Below are positions 25,169 through 37,334 of a DNA stretch of 64,000 bases, one piece after another. Below the pieces are notes generated by a model that saw only the letters and a program-made list of their open reading frames with translations, had not been told where the DNA came from and did no database searches. Position 1 is the stretch's first letter; the number at the start of each line of letters is the position of its first letter. The stretch lies in contig OX485805.1 in the NCBI GenBank assembly GCA_950295325.1, positions 30,553,501-30,617,500 on the forward strand. Direction: 5' to 3'. Position numbers and translations under genes: made by a program. Origin of the DNA: Polytrichum commune (Eukaryota; Streptophyta; Polytrichopsida; Polytrichales; Polytrichaceae).

Positions 25169-25191
25169 TTCCATAGTATTGTTGATCAATC

Positions 25192-25422
25192 TAATACACC
25201 ATTTATGGCATTTAGTGTCACATACTTTTTGGAATTACATAATGTTATAACTTCTTATCATAGAATTCATCAAGAAAACCCACGAAAGATTAAATAGGTT
25301 GTATGAACATCGTACAACACAACAGACTTCATTTGGTCAAAAACGTTACATTATTAGCAAAAACACTTTGATGTTGTGTAACTCCATATAGTAAGTGACA
25401 CTAAATCTCATAAACGGTGTAG
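25192..25422. mobile_element. CACTA-like MITE, short
   Basis: About 230 bp with ends AATACACCATTTATGGCATT and CTCATAAACGGTGTAG, and subterminal TTTAGTGTCAC / GTGACACTAAA. Shares only the terminal logic with family C. Confidence 0.5.
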
Positions 25423-25997
25423 TCCCTGCTTGTAACTTCCAAGTGATCCGATGACCAGCCAGCCACTCATGTCACTAATCTTATGACATCGATCACCGCA
25501 ATGTCATGTATATAACATAATTGATCAGTACTTGTATATTAACATTGATCTTCTCCTGCAATCTCTTGTCAATTCTTATTGAATGCAACCATCTGTCAGC
25601 TTCCCTGAGAGATAAGATCTCCAAAGTCAGTTGGACCCACTAGCTGCTATCACCTTCCTCGGATGCACAGATTTGTGTCCAAATTTATTGGCTTGATTGC
25701 AGGTTTGTATGTCGTTTCAATGAAATGAGAGGATGTTTGGTTGATTGATTGCAGATGACAAGGGACTTGGACAGTTAGGCTTACGTACCATGTTTCAGGT
25801 TTGAAGGGATTTATTAGGAACAGGTATTTAATGCCGATGACTGGATCTGTGGTTGAATATATAGTCATCTTGGTTTTCTTCACTGCCAACATCAGAGGTA
25901 CTATGTTGGAATTGAAGACAAGCGAGTGTTTCAACTTAGCTACTGCGGTAATTTTGGCTGTTCAATCGGCTTGAGAACTGTCTCGTCCATTAGCAAT

Positions 25998-26376
25998 TAA
26001 GGTATGTGTCATGTGGGTGTTGTTTGGTTTATTTTCCATGTTATCCAACTTCTACAGATTAAAAGACTTGTGTTGTATTAGCAAATCTATGATGAAGCGT
26101 AGACTAAAAATCGGATTGAAATATTAGAGTTCTCCTTATTTAGTTATGGCTATCAAAAGTGCATGTTTGTTGATTCCTTACCTGAATACATATGTCCTCT
26201 CAATCGTGTTCATCGTCGAGTGTGGAGTAGCTTATGACAATGGAAGACATAGTCTAATCTCTTTCAAACACGTGTCTTTGTGGTGTTTGTTCTCTGTTTC
26301 TCACCTAACCACACACCAATCAAATATAGGTGTCTGATTAAGAAATTTAGTAACCGAATAACACTCGCATACCTTA
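25998..26376. mobile_element. MITE family A
   Basis: TAAGGTATGTGTCATGTGGG at left, AACCGAATAACACTCGCATA at right; standard interior. Confidence 0.75.
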
Positions 26377-26439
26377 TGAATCATGAAGATCAGCACTTCA
26401 AGTTTCACAAAATTAGAGTCCAACCCAGTTTCATGAAGA

Positions 26440-26663
26440 TTCTCTTTCTCCTGAAACGATCACATAGACCCTCCCAGGTTATGATGTTAACTATTGAACC
26501 CAAAATGATGTCTATATGAATTTGAGCACGTAGTCCAATGATCTCACCATAACACGTGTTTTTTGGTGTCCAATTTTTGACTAAAAACCTTGCCATATAC
26601 CACTCAAGTATAGATATCTGGTTAAGAACTTGAAGAGTGACCACATGAGGCCCGGATACCTTA
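26440..26663. mobile_element. MITE family B, partial
   Basis: CATAGACCCTCCCAGG, GAGCACGTAGTCCAATGATC, then GAGGCCCGGATACCTTA at the right end. The left half is missing. Confidence 0.55.
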
Positions 26664-28433
26664 AGGGGACGTTAGGGTAATGTGGAATCCAAAGTGTGAC
26701 AGACAGTTGACATTCAAGATATATATCAGTACGATGACAAATTAACCAACTGTAAACTATAATTTCCTGCAGGATTCCAAAAGACTTCATGAGCAGTTGT
26801 GATCATCTTTCGCCTTTCTCGGACACACGACAAGCTAGCCTTTTCCTTACACTGTCGCAACATGAAGAACAGGACATGAACAGACAGGAAGTTACAAATA
26901 TTGTTGAGATTTGGACAGGTAGGATTGTGCACAAACCTAGTATAATAGACTTGGTCACAAAAACTAGAGTTTCTTGGTGTTTTGGATTCTCTTGACAGCT
27001 AGCTGATGAATTGACAACCAACATCGGAACAAACTGTAGTTGGAAGCGGACAGGTGAATGTTTGTATCTGTTAGTACTTAACGTACATGGCAATGAATTT
27101 GGACTTCAAAAGTTTGGAGTTGACAGGAGATATGGAATTTTGGACTTCAAAAGTGTGGAGTTGACAGGAGATTTGGAATGTATATTGGTCGCAGCTTCCA
27201 TGTCCAATCCGGTATAGATCTGGCAGCTTTAAATAGGTTTTGGGTCTCGTCAAAGATGACATGAATGCCTGCAGATGTCGCTCGAGTGAGATATAGTTTC
27301 CTAAATCTCAATCTCCTCTCACCTTTCTCGGACGCACAAAAACCCAATATTGCAGGCTGGGCGTGGTTGGGATCATGACATGGCGCCACGTGAGCGGATG
27401 GATATAAGTTAGGGAGTGAACATTGGGAGATCGTGACAGGTCAGAGGAGGGTTTGGGGCGGTTTGGACAGTTACGATAATGTTTCTGCTTTTGAAGGAAG
27501 GACCATTGATTAGATTGTTGACAGATGTTTATATATTTGTACCTACTCAAACATCGGCCACGATGCGAATGCTTGCTTCTTTCTGACAGCAACTTGGGAC
27601 GACAAGTAGATAAGAGTTGGGAAGGGAGTTGGAATCGACAGGAGGCTGTGTTTTCTTGTGTGGAGACGAGAGCTTGAAATGATCATAAGTTTGTTGGTGA
27701 CAGGAGACGTGCACTGTCGCCCAGAACTCATATCTGAAATATCAACTACCTATATGATGAAATTAGGGTTATGGAATGGTGGCGTGTCGGTTACGTAGTT
27801 GAAGGTGACAACATTGGGAGCCACTTCTAAACTATAAAGTTCTCTACTTTAACATCAGAGCCCCCAAAGTAGGGATGAATCAACCATAAATCTATATGGG
27901 GGTATAGTTCATGGTTGCCATGAGTTCTAAGCCAAAATGTGTATTATAATTTCTATCTCATACTTTTCTCAGAGTCCAATATATCAATTGATTCTGCTGT
28001 TTCTGATTCAGTGTTGAGTATCTTGAAGTTTGAAATTGATCAAGCACAAATGTAAATAAATAATTGAAATTGACCTGCTTTGAAGTTCCATGACACAAGA
28101 TTGGAATCTTTGGATGATCCCAATTTTTATTCGTTATTTTACAGTTTGAAATTTGTGAGCAAGTTACCATGTATGGAAACATGTATATAAAGTGAACAAA
28201 ACATGGGGAATGGGTCAACTTTACCACTCTATTTAGCCTACCCAATAAATTCTCCAAGCCCCAGCTATTCTCATATCTTTATTTAAAGTTAAATTGATCA
28301 TTGTCCTAGAACTCCAAATAAATGAACAATTTGAATAGGGTTTGCTAAATGTCGAATGATTCTCTATCATCATAAATAGTAAAATCTAAGTTTTTGGACA
28401 TGAGAAACTCAAATCAAACCACTATAGTAGAGG
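26664..28433. other. Unassigned, GACAG-rich sequence
   Basis: TTTCTCGGACrCAC occurs at 26815 and 27333 (a variant at 25655), and TGACAG/GGACAG words are frequent between 26890 and 27715. No gene model. Confidence 0.4.
27098..27180 (+). repeat. 41-bp tandem duplication
   Basis: TTTGGACTTCAAAAGTTTGG and TTTGGACTTCAAAAGTGTGG, each followed by AGTTGACAGGAGAT, lie back to back. Confidence 0.8.
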
Positions 28434-28755
28434 TGCTTATTCTCGATCGGGATCCCATCGGCAATCTATAGGGTATCGGAATTTCGATCAAGTTGAGACT
28501 TAATATCAATAAGGCTGGAATTATAATGCCATGACACATGTCTTGATTTTGAGTGAGGAGGAATGAGCGGTTATGGTAGATTCTAGACATTAGTAATTTT
28601 TTCGGACCAACTTTTGGTTTCAAAAATTCATAGTAAGTTAAGGAATAAAATTACCGAAAAATTTACAATCCTCCTAATTTTGATCTTCCTACACTGGAAA
28701 AATTTGAACCACTTTATACTTTCTCCAAATCTAGGAAAGAATCTCTTAAATGATC
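28434..28755 (+). repeat. Dispersed repeat family D, copy 1
   Basis: Aligns with 43668-44003 over about 320 bp: CATGACACATGTC, GAGTGAGGAGGAATGAG, GGACCAACTTTTGG and AATCCTCCTAATTTTGATCT. No structure that names the element. Confidence 0.6.
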
Positions 28756-29189
28756 GGTTATGGGTGCCTCTACTCTAGACCTCTTTAGAGATAATCTAGA
28801 AAAAGAGGAAGTATATTACCAATACCAAAATGATGTTGCATAGACTTGTGGATGTGTAGAATACAATGGAAATGTTGTATGATTTCCTGGTAGATTCCTA
28901 TCTCAAACTTTTTCAGCGTGCTATTGATTCCTTAGTTAAAACATAGAAATCAGAGACCCATCTTGGATTCTTAGTCCATTCATAAGGTTATCATAAGAGA
29001 TCATATAAGATGCGTTTTAAGGTGTTTCCCAATTAAATGTAGTCACCAACTGCTGAATATTACAACACTGCATGATTTGTGCTCAATTGGTGCTCAAATT
29101 TGGGTTTCCCAACACAATCTGCTAGATCCTGCAGTCAAGAATACGTCCAATCTTTCCCAACTAAGGCGAGCAAGCCTTAAATGGACACT

Positions 29190-29522
29190 TTTACCTCTAC
29201 ACCCACTTCTTTGTAGGTATGGAACACACAAAAACTTCAATGCAAGATGGCTGAAAAATCCTAATCAGAGACGTATTCATTTTCCATATATAAATACCTC
29301 ATTGAGTATCAAAGCAAAAGGTTCTCGAGCTCAGTGAATGGTCATATAGGTCCCCCCCAATGATGTTGACTCTTGAGTTTTAAATGGTTAACAAATTCTG
29401 AGCACATGATTCCATCTCTCTTAATCGCATGTCATTTTGGTGTTCGTTCTTAGATCCGCACCTAACCACGAACCCTTCAAATACAGGTGTCTGATTAAGA
29501 AAAGGAACTGAGTAAGGCATGA
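29190..29522. mobile_element. MITE family B
   Basis: CACCCACTTCTTTGTAGGTA, GAATGGTCATATAGGTCCCC, CACCTAACCACGAACCC and GAACTGAGTAAGGCATG follow the family order. The left TIR is not recognisable. Confidence 0.55.
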
Positions 29523-30111
29523 TTACCCCTAAAAATGTTTTTTCCTGACCTCAAAGTCTCAAAGTCTCAAAGATATGTGTAGACGCTTCAATTCCAGATC
29601 GCAATGAGAAGTGCTTTCATCTCATATAATATCTTCAGGTGTTGTTGGGTCAGGACGTATTCTTGCGGCACATCCTTCCGAGTTCTAGAGTATTTTCTAT
29701 TCTAGAATATTCTAGAGGATAGGTTCCGCATTGATTTCATATTGAATAATTTGAAGCTCTCAGTAAAGAAGGGTGACCTACAATCACATTCAGTATGCAT
29801 GATTCAAACATCTTAATTTCTGACCTTGTAATAACCTTCAACTTCACCATGCAAAACACACTGAAACTTCATATCAATGCAGTACTCCAAGTTCACAGTC
29901 TAAAGATTTCTTTCGTGGAATGAGAGAACAGCATTGCCAGCTAAGAAATTAGGAAAAAATTGAGATTCAACATTCAGAAGTCTAGCTTTTTGGCTTCAGA
30001 TCCCTCCGAGGCCTCAAACTATTCTCATCTTTCAGTTTCCACAGATTTGGGTGTGAAATACCTAATTACCCACCTGATTTTCCTTTCTTTGTGGTCCTCA
30101 ATTTTGAGAAG

Positions 30112-30139
30112 CAATCGGTATTCCATTTAATACCGATTG
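30112..30139. other. Perfect 11-bp hairpin
   Basis: CAATCGGTATT, loop CCATTT, AATACCGATTG. No T-run follows and there is no adjacent gene, so its role is unknown. Confidence 0.6.
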
Positions 30140-30571
30140 ATCTGATCTAATGTTGACACAAAACCTAAATGGAAAAATTATTTTCAAACCTTGAAAGAAA
30201 CTTGGTAAAACGACAGATATGACCCTGTAAATTGACTGGATATGGAGTGCAATCCTCTGTACTCATATTTGATTGTAATATCCGATGGTAGACATGTCAT
30301 GTTCTTTGTTTGCAAATTAAGATTCTGGAGCCTCAACAATATACATATCTGGAGGGGCTGGTGCTGTCCATGCATTGATTGTGTGAGCTGAAAACCCCTG
30401 GACTTTTCGATTGCAGAAAATTTCACGTGGATTTGTTTTTTAGAGTTCAAAAATCAAGCAGGTGTTGTAATTTGTGATGCGGTTCTAAGTAGAGGCGAAT
30501 GATCATGCAGTTGCAGTTGCAACCTCGACTCTTGCTTACAATAATTTCATCGTGGCCACGCACTGTGATGA

Positions 30572-30906
30572 ATAAGGTAGACATTGTATTCTATTGAGAT
30601 GAATATTTTTCTCTCTGCAGCCACTTCCTGCAAGGTATGAAACATGCAATCAGGAACTCCAAATTGTGCCCGTAGCCACATGCCTCATAATTTTTGGAGC
30701 TCATATGAATACCTTGCTCCTTATCAAAGTAACGATTCTATTGCTCATTCAGTGGTCATCTAGATCCCCCCAATCATGTTGACTATTGAGCCTCAAACGG
30801 TTTGCATATTTTGAGCACAAACTCCAATCTCCTTCAAACACATGTCTTTTTGGTGTCATTTCTTAGATTCACACCTAACCACATACCACTCAGATATAGG
30901 TGCCCA
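30572..30906. mobile_element. MITE family B
   Basis: ATAAGGTAGACATTGT at left, CTCATAATTTTTGGAGCTCA and CACACCTAACCACATACCAC inside. The right TIR is lost. Confidence 0.6.
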
Positions 30907-31049
30907 AAAGTATCATTGTATTCAATTGAGGCACATCTACCTCACACCATGTAGAATGTAAGAGAATGTCTATGAGAGGTTCACCTTATCGCATTTTGCT
31001 AATCCACTCATTCAGTTTGTGGATATTTACAATTCTAGTTGATAAGTCC

Positions 31050-31150
31050 TACTTGCCGAAGTGGCTCAAGTGATATCAACGGGAAACTATTGCAGGTAGC
31101 ACCTCTTGTGAGATGGGTTTTAAAAACCGGGTAGAGAAAAAAACGATCTC
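31050..31150 (+). mobile_element. Possible tRNA-derived SINE, intact copy
   Basis: GTGGCTCAAGTGATATC resembles a pol III A box and GGGTTTTAAAAACC a weak B box about 50 bases on. A second copy starts at about 31343 and is split by the 140-bp MITE. SINE identity is tentative; the repeat relationship is clear. Confidence 0.4.
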
Positions 31151-31342
31151 CTATTATTCGTCGGTTCATATAATCATGTGAACAACGGGGAGGAAGCGTC
31201 ACTTGCAAGTGAACTTGAACTGACATGTTGATAGTTGCCAGTAGCAATTAAGGGAATGACTCCCAAGTAAATTAGCCACCACAACATTTAATTGCTCAAT
31301 TGCTCAAGGATGGAAGAGGTGGTAATGTCAAGTCGGTAAATT

Positions 31343-31590
31343 AGTCGAAGCAGCTCAAGTGATATCACAGGGAAACTATTCACTAATGCATTTTGACTAC
31401 GTTAATATTAACTTATTGAGCACAATAATGTCACAAAAATGACACTCTCTCAGTGGAAACTAAGAATGTCACAAAGTCGACAAACGAATATGACATTAAA
31501 TCCATTGGATTCCAGTAGTGATTGTAGCTAAGCACCTCATGTGAGACTTGTTTTGAAAACTGGGGGCACTGGAAGTGGAGAAGAAAACAA
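31343..31590 (+). mobile_element. Second copy of the 31.05 kb repeat, MITE-interrupted
   Basis: CAGCTCAAGTGATATCACAG, then the MITE, then AAGCACCTCATGTGAG and TGTTTTGAAAACTGGG, mirroring the order at 31050-31150. Confidence 0.5.
31381..31520. mobile_element. 140-bp CACTA MITE with ATT target duplication
   Basis: Starts CACTAATGCATTTTG, ends GGATTCCAGTAGTG, flanked by ATT on both sides (31378-31380, 31521-31523). The uninterrupted relative at about 31077-31105 reads straight through (GGGAAACTATTGCAGG), giving a paralogous empty site. A truncated copy is at 18186-18240. Confidence 0.8.
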
Positions 31591-32063
31591 ATTGGGATGA
31601 TCAAAATAACTTGTGTACCAGTATTACCTAAAGGCCAAACTACTATCACAAGAACAACTGAAACAAAGTGATTTCTGGTGGGATTTCCTCTCCCAGATAT
31701 CAATACATTAGTTTGATACACATGAAGCACTCCAACCTAGAATAATATGACATTACGTGAAGCAGAGTTGGCCCAAATTGAGACCAGCCAAGTGAATATC
31801 CGTGACTCACATCGTTGTGAGATCTCTGCAAAGTCGAGATCCAGGTTGGTATGATTCCCGATATACAGTTCTCACTTGGCCTCTTGCAATTAATTGGACA
31901 CATACAGTTATGCAGATACACATTCAAATTGAATCTTGTCCTATACCAAATGGATTGAATTGGTGATTCCCGGCAGTTCTAGGAAGACACTAAGTTTCTC
32001 ATTTGTAGAATTTGTGGAGAAGTCTCACTTTCAGGTTTGTAAGTATGGTCATATTTTCCCATG

Positions 32064-32423
32064 TAACGTGTGCGGGTGTTATTCGTTCACTTTTCTTGAT
32101 CGAACCCTCATATTTGATTGGCGTGTGGTTATGTGAAGTTCAAGAAACAAACACCATAAAGACACATGTTTCAAAGTGATTTTATTTTACTACCCCACAC
32201 TCAATAGTGGACACAACTGGGCGTTTCCATGTATTCACTTGAGAAATCAACGAACATCCACTTCTGATAACTATAACTAAATCCAGGGAGATCTGATTTT
32301 GGATTTGATTTTGGCTGATGCTTCATCGTTGATTCCCTAATACCACACAAGTTCCATTCTGTAACTGTAATCGGTAGAAGTTGGAGAACATGAAAAACGA
32401 ACCGAATAACACCCGCATACCTT
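32064..32423. mobile_element. MITE family A
   Basis: GTGTGCGGGTGTTATTCG and CGAATAACACCCGCATAC are near-perfect inverted ends. Cleanest copy of the family in the window. Confidence 0.8.
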
Positions 32424-33333
32424 ATGAGAGATATCCGTCACAGTGAATTCATTGCTGTACAAGTTTGCAGAATGATAAATTCTCTAGTGAGGAAAGGAGC
32501 TCAATAACCACAAAATCAGCATATTCAATGGCATAACTCATAATAACCATGAATTCTTTGGGAGTCATGTGACATGTCTGAAACTTCATCCATAATAGTG
32601 CACGCCACACCAACAGGTGGTCTCATGAGCCAATGAAGAGATCGAGCTTCGTATTTTTAGTCTCTCCTTTTAAGCTAAGGACTTGGAACTAGATTAAACC
32701 GAAAACTCTCCCCAAACATGGAACAACAAACAGTGGAGTGGCCCTCAATCTTTGCATTTTTGTGGGAGCCCAAATGTTGAAGGGATCCCACCCCCAAAGT
32801 CCAGAGCTATGCAAACTCCTGGTTTGTCATCTAATATTTAGTCAAAGTCATAAATTATCAGAAATCTGCTACCCACCTCAAAGAGCATCCTTACAGAAGA
32901 AACCAGGGAAGGAGCACCGGAAAATACAATGAAGAGACCAGTCTATTATTAAGCAGCAGGTTTAACAGGCATAGTTACGTCTCGCACATATTCACTTGGT
33001 CGAATAAAGTTGAAAATCTTTACACAATAAATATACTCCTTTGCAAAACCTGATCATGTTATAATGGAATGAGATGGACAGTGAAAATGTGAAGTTACAG
33101 GCAGGAAGTTGAGAAACCGAGGGTGGCAACTGGTGCAAACTAATTTGTAACAAATAATCCATCTATATTGTCCTGGTACATTCATACCAAAGAACGATTT
33201 TACAAAACTTAGAATGGAGTGATGTAGTGCACATTGAGACTATCCATAATACGTAATAATTTTTTGATTTGAACATGTCTATGTGTAATGATACATCAAT
33301 AATTTGAAAATAATGTGGACTTTATCTTGGAAG
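32424..33333. other. No gene recognised
   Basis: AT-rich, no ORF above 64 codons, no repeats identified. Confidence 0.5.
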
Positions 33334-34370
33334 GGGGGCTCGTCCATAATCTGGTCTTCATCAGACCTAATTATAATTTATATAATCTACAAAAATCTGA
33401 AAATAATATAGATTATTTTGACTTGTAATCCCTAACCCTAACTCCCTTCCCGACTTCTCTCAGTGGCTTCTCTACCGATTCTCTTCTGTAACTCTTCATC
33501 CCGTTGTAGAGCGCCCGTTTGTGCACACAACATTATGAGCCTCACCTTTGTGTTTAGGGTTTAATGTTGCTTGCTGCCTTCCTCTTCTCCAATCTCGTGT
33601 AAAGTTTTTTAGCCAGGCTGCATATTTTGATGCGGAAACCTTGAAGAGTAGGCCTCAAACGATCGAGAGAGATTAGTGATCAATGAGTGCCGTGATTATT
33701 CCGACTGTCAGTGCTCATAAGAGTGCATAATAGTGTTGCATCGCCTTCCATGCCCTCTCACAAGGTTAAAAACTAATTAGTTGCAAGAGGGCCAGTCGGT
33801 TTCTGATCCTGGGCTTCGCAGGAATTAAGCATAGCGCAAGAAGAGAGTACCTATATTACGTTGCTTGCTGTCCTCCCGTTCTCCAATCTTGTGTAGATAT
33901 TTTCACCAGGCTGAATTCTATGATGCGAAAAACTAGATCCAGTTTGAAACACTTGCATGTTGATTGCGCGGTTAGGTGTAGAAAGGCTGGTTGATTTCTC
34001 ATCGCGAATTCTTGATGATATTAGGCACAGCGCAGGATCGAAGTATGTAGCGTTTGCTCTCTGTCTGTCTCTGCTTCTCCTTGCGTAGATGTTTAGCCCG
34101 GGTTGATTGCACACCCCTTTTTCGGATCGATCACACATGGTTCATGCTTGATCGCAACTCATGATCACATTTCCCTGTCTAAGAAATCGTCTTCTGCGGC
34201 ACTGAAGCAACAAGATTTCGTCCAGACGTGGTTGGATTGCCGAGAGAATGATACAATTTTTGTAAATTATTGAAATAATGAATCCATATCATTTGAAACA
34301 TAATCTAGATTATATGTACGATTACGTGTACATAATCTATGCCTTTGTGAAATTTTTGGACGAGTCCCCT
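33334..34370. mobile_element. TIR-flanked element with leader-like internal repeats
   Basis: Ends GGGGCTCGTCC and GGACGAGTCCCC are inverted. AT-rich shoulders carry ATAATCTAGATTAT-like sequence. The core (33428-34120) is CT-rich, starts CCCTAACCCTAACTCCC (telo-box-like), and repeats a block TTGCTTGCTG...TTCTCCAATCTyGTGTA...CCAGGCTG...GATGCGrAAA at 33567 and 33860, more weakly at 34049. No long ORF. A plausible reading is a non-autonomous DNA element that captured gene 5'-leader sequence. Confidence 0.5.
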
Positions 34371-34794
34371 GTAATTGTTTGTTTGGGTTGGCACCCCGGG
34401 TTGAGAACATTACACTCACAAATGGCCGCAAACAAAAGTCATTAGACTTCCAGAGTGCCTAAGTGAGGCTCTCTACAATTCAATATTTGTCCAAAATACT
34501 AGGGGTTGCACTAATGAGCTTATTTTTCGGACTAAAAACAGTGGGGATAATACTATGGGTACACACACTAAGAACCAACCTATAATACTTGGCATCTGTT
34601 CACAACGTCTATGTATTCTCATCTTGAAGCCCAAAGCAATGGACTTTCGTTCTTGTGGAATAGAGTCTAATTTATGTCGAATCCAAGATTATAATTTGGT
34701 GTTAGACGGCGGTTCCTTGTCTAAGGGCTCTTGTTTTTGTCTTGACTAAAAATCGGACTAGTAGGTTGTTGACATGTTCAGTAGGCTTAGCTAA

Positions 34795-37334
34795 ATTCTA
34801 GGGATAGTTTGGGTGACTGGAAGAAAGCCCTCTTGGCCCCACCGAACCCTACCCCCTCACTAAACCCACTAGTATGCAAGGTCTTATAAGCTTGTGTCAT
34901 TCTCATTTATAATATTCTTTCCCCCTTCCATAACATTATTTAGCTCTTATTAGTGATTCCATTCTCATAATATGAGTACACTACACCCGAGATTTTCAAC
35001 TTGAATTTGTCAGTGTGGTGTTCTGGTGTAAGAATAAACAAAGTATACTTTTGAATAAAATTTGGCCCAGTTCCACCCAACGTATGAACTTAATTTAATA
35101 ACAGTATGTGGTACTGACTATCTTGCTTCTTGCTCTCTTGGTCGTCATCTCTCCTCCTTGGCTTTCTAGGAGGCTTTAGATCTTAGATTTTTATTTTGTG
35201 GCCTTAGATTTGTGGATTTGCTTTGAGAGATTTGGGTTTGCTTTAGATTTCCGCTTCATTTCGGTTATGTGGCTCAATTTTGGCATATTCTTGGCTCATT
35301 CTTTGTTTTAGTAGATTGTAGTTTGCATTCTTTTTAGATTCCAACCTCCTCCTATAGCTTTGTGGAATCTTAAATCTTTGATTTTCTAGCTTAGGGTTGG
35401 TGGCTTTCATATTCCATGTTTTAGTACAAAAGGCTGGGTGTTTTTGGCTTTTAGGTTTGCATATGGGAGAACTCATAGTAATTCCTTCTTCTATAACAAC
35501 CTTGTTGCTTCTATAGTGAGCTCTCTACTTCTCTGTAGCGACTTGCATGGTTCTCTCTACCAACGTGAGTACGTTGTTGTAGCAACCTATCTGCATTGAT
35601 GCATGCCCGCTAGTAGTATTAGTATTTAGAGTTATTAATATTTGAGTTTATTATTTGGATTTAATGTTTCATTACCTAGTAATAGCTTAGTGGTAGGCTT
35701 TTTATTAGTTCTAGTTTTAGTGATCATTTTAGGCTTAGTGTTAGTATTATGTTAATTTATTGTGTTTCTTTGTCTTATACATTTTGTTTTGTTCAAAAGT
35801 TTAGGATGTTGTTTTAGTATTCTTTCATTTTATATATGCTTACATTTGTTTAATGTAGCATGTTAATTAAATTTGGTTTGATTTGAATGTATGTCCATTG
35901 TTCTTAACCTAATATGTTGAATTAATGTGATATACTATCAATAGGTGTTATTTTTTTTTTGAGTGACATGTTAGTTTGTATTATCTTACTTTAGATATGT
36001 GCTCATAGTCTATGTCTTAGTATAATGATTTAGTTTATGATGGTCTCATAAATTTGTATGTCTTAATTTATTTTGTTTTAATTTGTTTGTTTGTTTGTTT
36101 ATTTGTTTGCTTGATTTGTTTTGCTTCTTTTTTATGTCTTGCTATTTTATTTTACCTATACATCTTAGGTTTGAGGGTTTGTCCTCCTTCTTCAATGATG
36201 GCATTCTTTGCAATGACATGAATTGGCAGATTATGGACATTGGGAGGTGAGTTTGTCCCTGGCCTAGATACAAGAGAATATTATGTTTTGAAACAAAAAC
36301 TCAAGCTAGATTTGTTTGTAGACATCGAGGTTGGGTTCAAAGGTCAATTGGCCTCTTCATTGGCCAACCTTAACTGCAAGATGACACCCTTTGACCAAAG
36401 ACTAAATATCCATATTGTGGAAAACCCTATAAGTAGGATTCGAAAGCAAAATAAGAAAGCGAAGTATGGCTATGAGGCTATGACTAGATGGGAGTGAGAT
36501 TGGATAGTTTAAGCTTAGGATGAAAATCTTTTCCCACTGGTCCCCCAGTTAGGGCAAACCCACCCATACATTGGCTCCTTAAAGGCAAGCGTTTAGGCAT
36601 CCAACAAGGAACGAGTGTATAGGTTGGTTCACCCAAACCCCCCCCCCCCCTGCGGTCAAGTTGTTCAAGAAAGATATTTACCTTAGGTTTAGGTTCAATA
36701 CGTGGGGCCATGGCTTAATTAAGTTGAAGTCGTGGACGGACTTCAAGACATGGAGAGACCCACACAACTTTATCCAAAATTTGGAGGTGGAGATGATTGT
36801 CAAGATCAAAGAAACTTGGAAGATCTGTGATAATCAAGCAGAATTTCATATTTAAGGTTCCACAACTCTTAGACCTAGATCTTATCTACAATTCTTTTAA
36901 AAAAAATTTAAGGTTTCAGAAAGCTATAGAAGGAGGTTGAAATCTAAAGAAATGCAAACTGTAATATATTGAAATAATATAATAAAATGAACCAAGAAGG
37001 TGTTGAAATTGCACCACTTAGCCAAAATGAAGTGAAATTTTAAAGCCAAATCAATCTCACAAAGCAAACCCACAAATATAAAGCCACAAAATTAAAGCCT
37101 AAGATCTAAAGCCACAAAATTAATGCCTTAGATCTAAAGCCACCAAAATTAGAACCTAAGATCTAAAGCCTCCTAAAAACCCAAAGAGGAGAGATGATGA
37201 GCAAAAGAGACGAGAGTAAGAAGCAAGAAGAGAGGAAATGAGAAATTATAACACCTTGTATGCTTGTGGATCTAGTGAAGGGGTTGTATGAGTTGAAAGG
37301 GCTCTCTTTCAATCACCCAAAATATCCCTAGAAT
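34795..37334. mobile_element. Long-TIR (MULE- or foldback-like) element
   Basis: The left arm (34795 to about 35400) pairs with the right arm (about 36865-37334): outer ends ATTCTAGGGATAgTTTGGGT and its inverse, then CTAGTATGCAAGGTCTTATA, CATCTCTCCTCcTTgGgTTT, GGAGGCTTTAGATCTTAG and CAACCTCCTnCTATAGCTTT. The left arm has an extra block of about 220 bp (34890-35110). The right arm has a 31-bp unit repeated three times (37080-37170). The T-rich loop holds ORFs with no recognised homologue. No convincing target duplication. Confidence 0.6.
36240..36497 (+). CDS. Unrecognised ORF inside the long-TIR element
   Basis: 85 codons, hydrophilic, no domain I can name. Contains L-D-T-R-E-Y-Y-V-L and a basic tail R-I-R-K-Q-N-K-K-A-K. 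A second short frame (36661-36855) follows after a poly-C stretch. The T-rich sequence before it could be an intron, so this may be one exon of a captured or element-encoded gene. Could equally be chance. Confidence 0.25.
   Translation: MGGEFVPGLDTREYYVLKQKLKLDLFVDIEVGFKGQLASSLANLNCKMTPFDQRLNIHIVENPISRIRKQNKKAKYGYEAMTRWE

Noticed and set aside
33428-33445. CCCTAACCCTAAC as telomeric repeat
   Set aside because: Only two units; more likely a promoter telo-box than an interstitial telomere.
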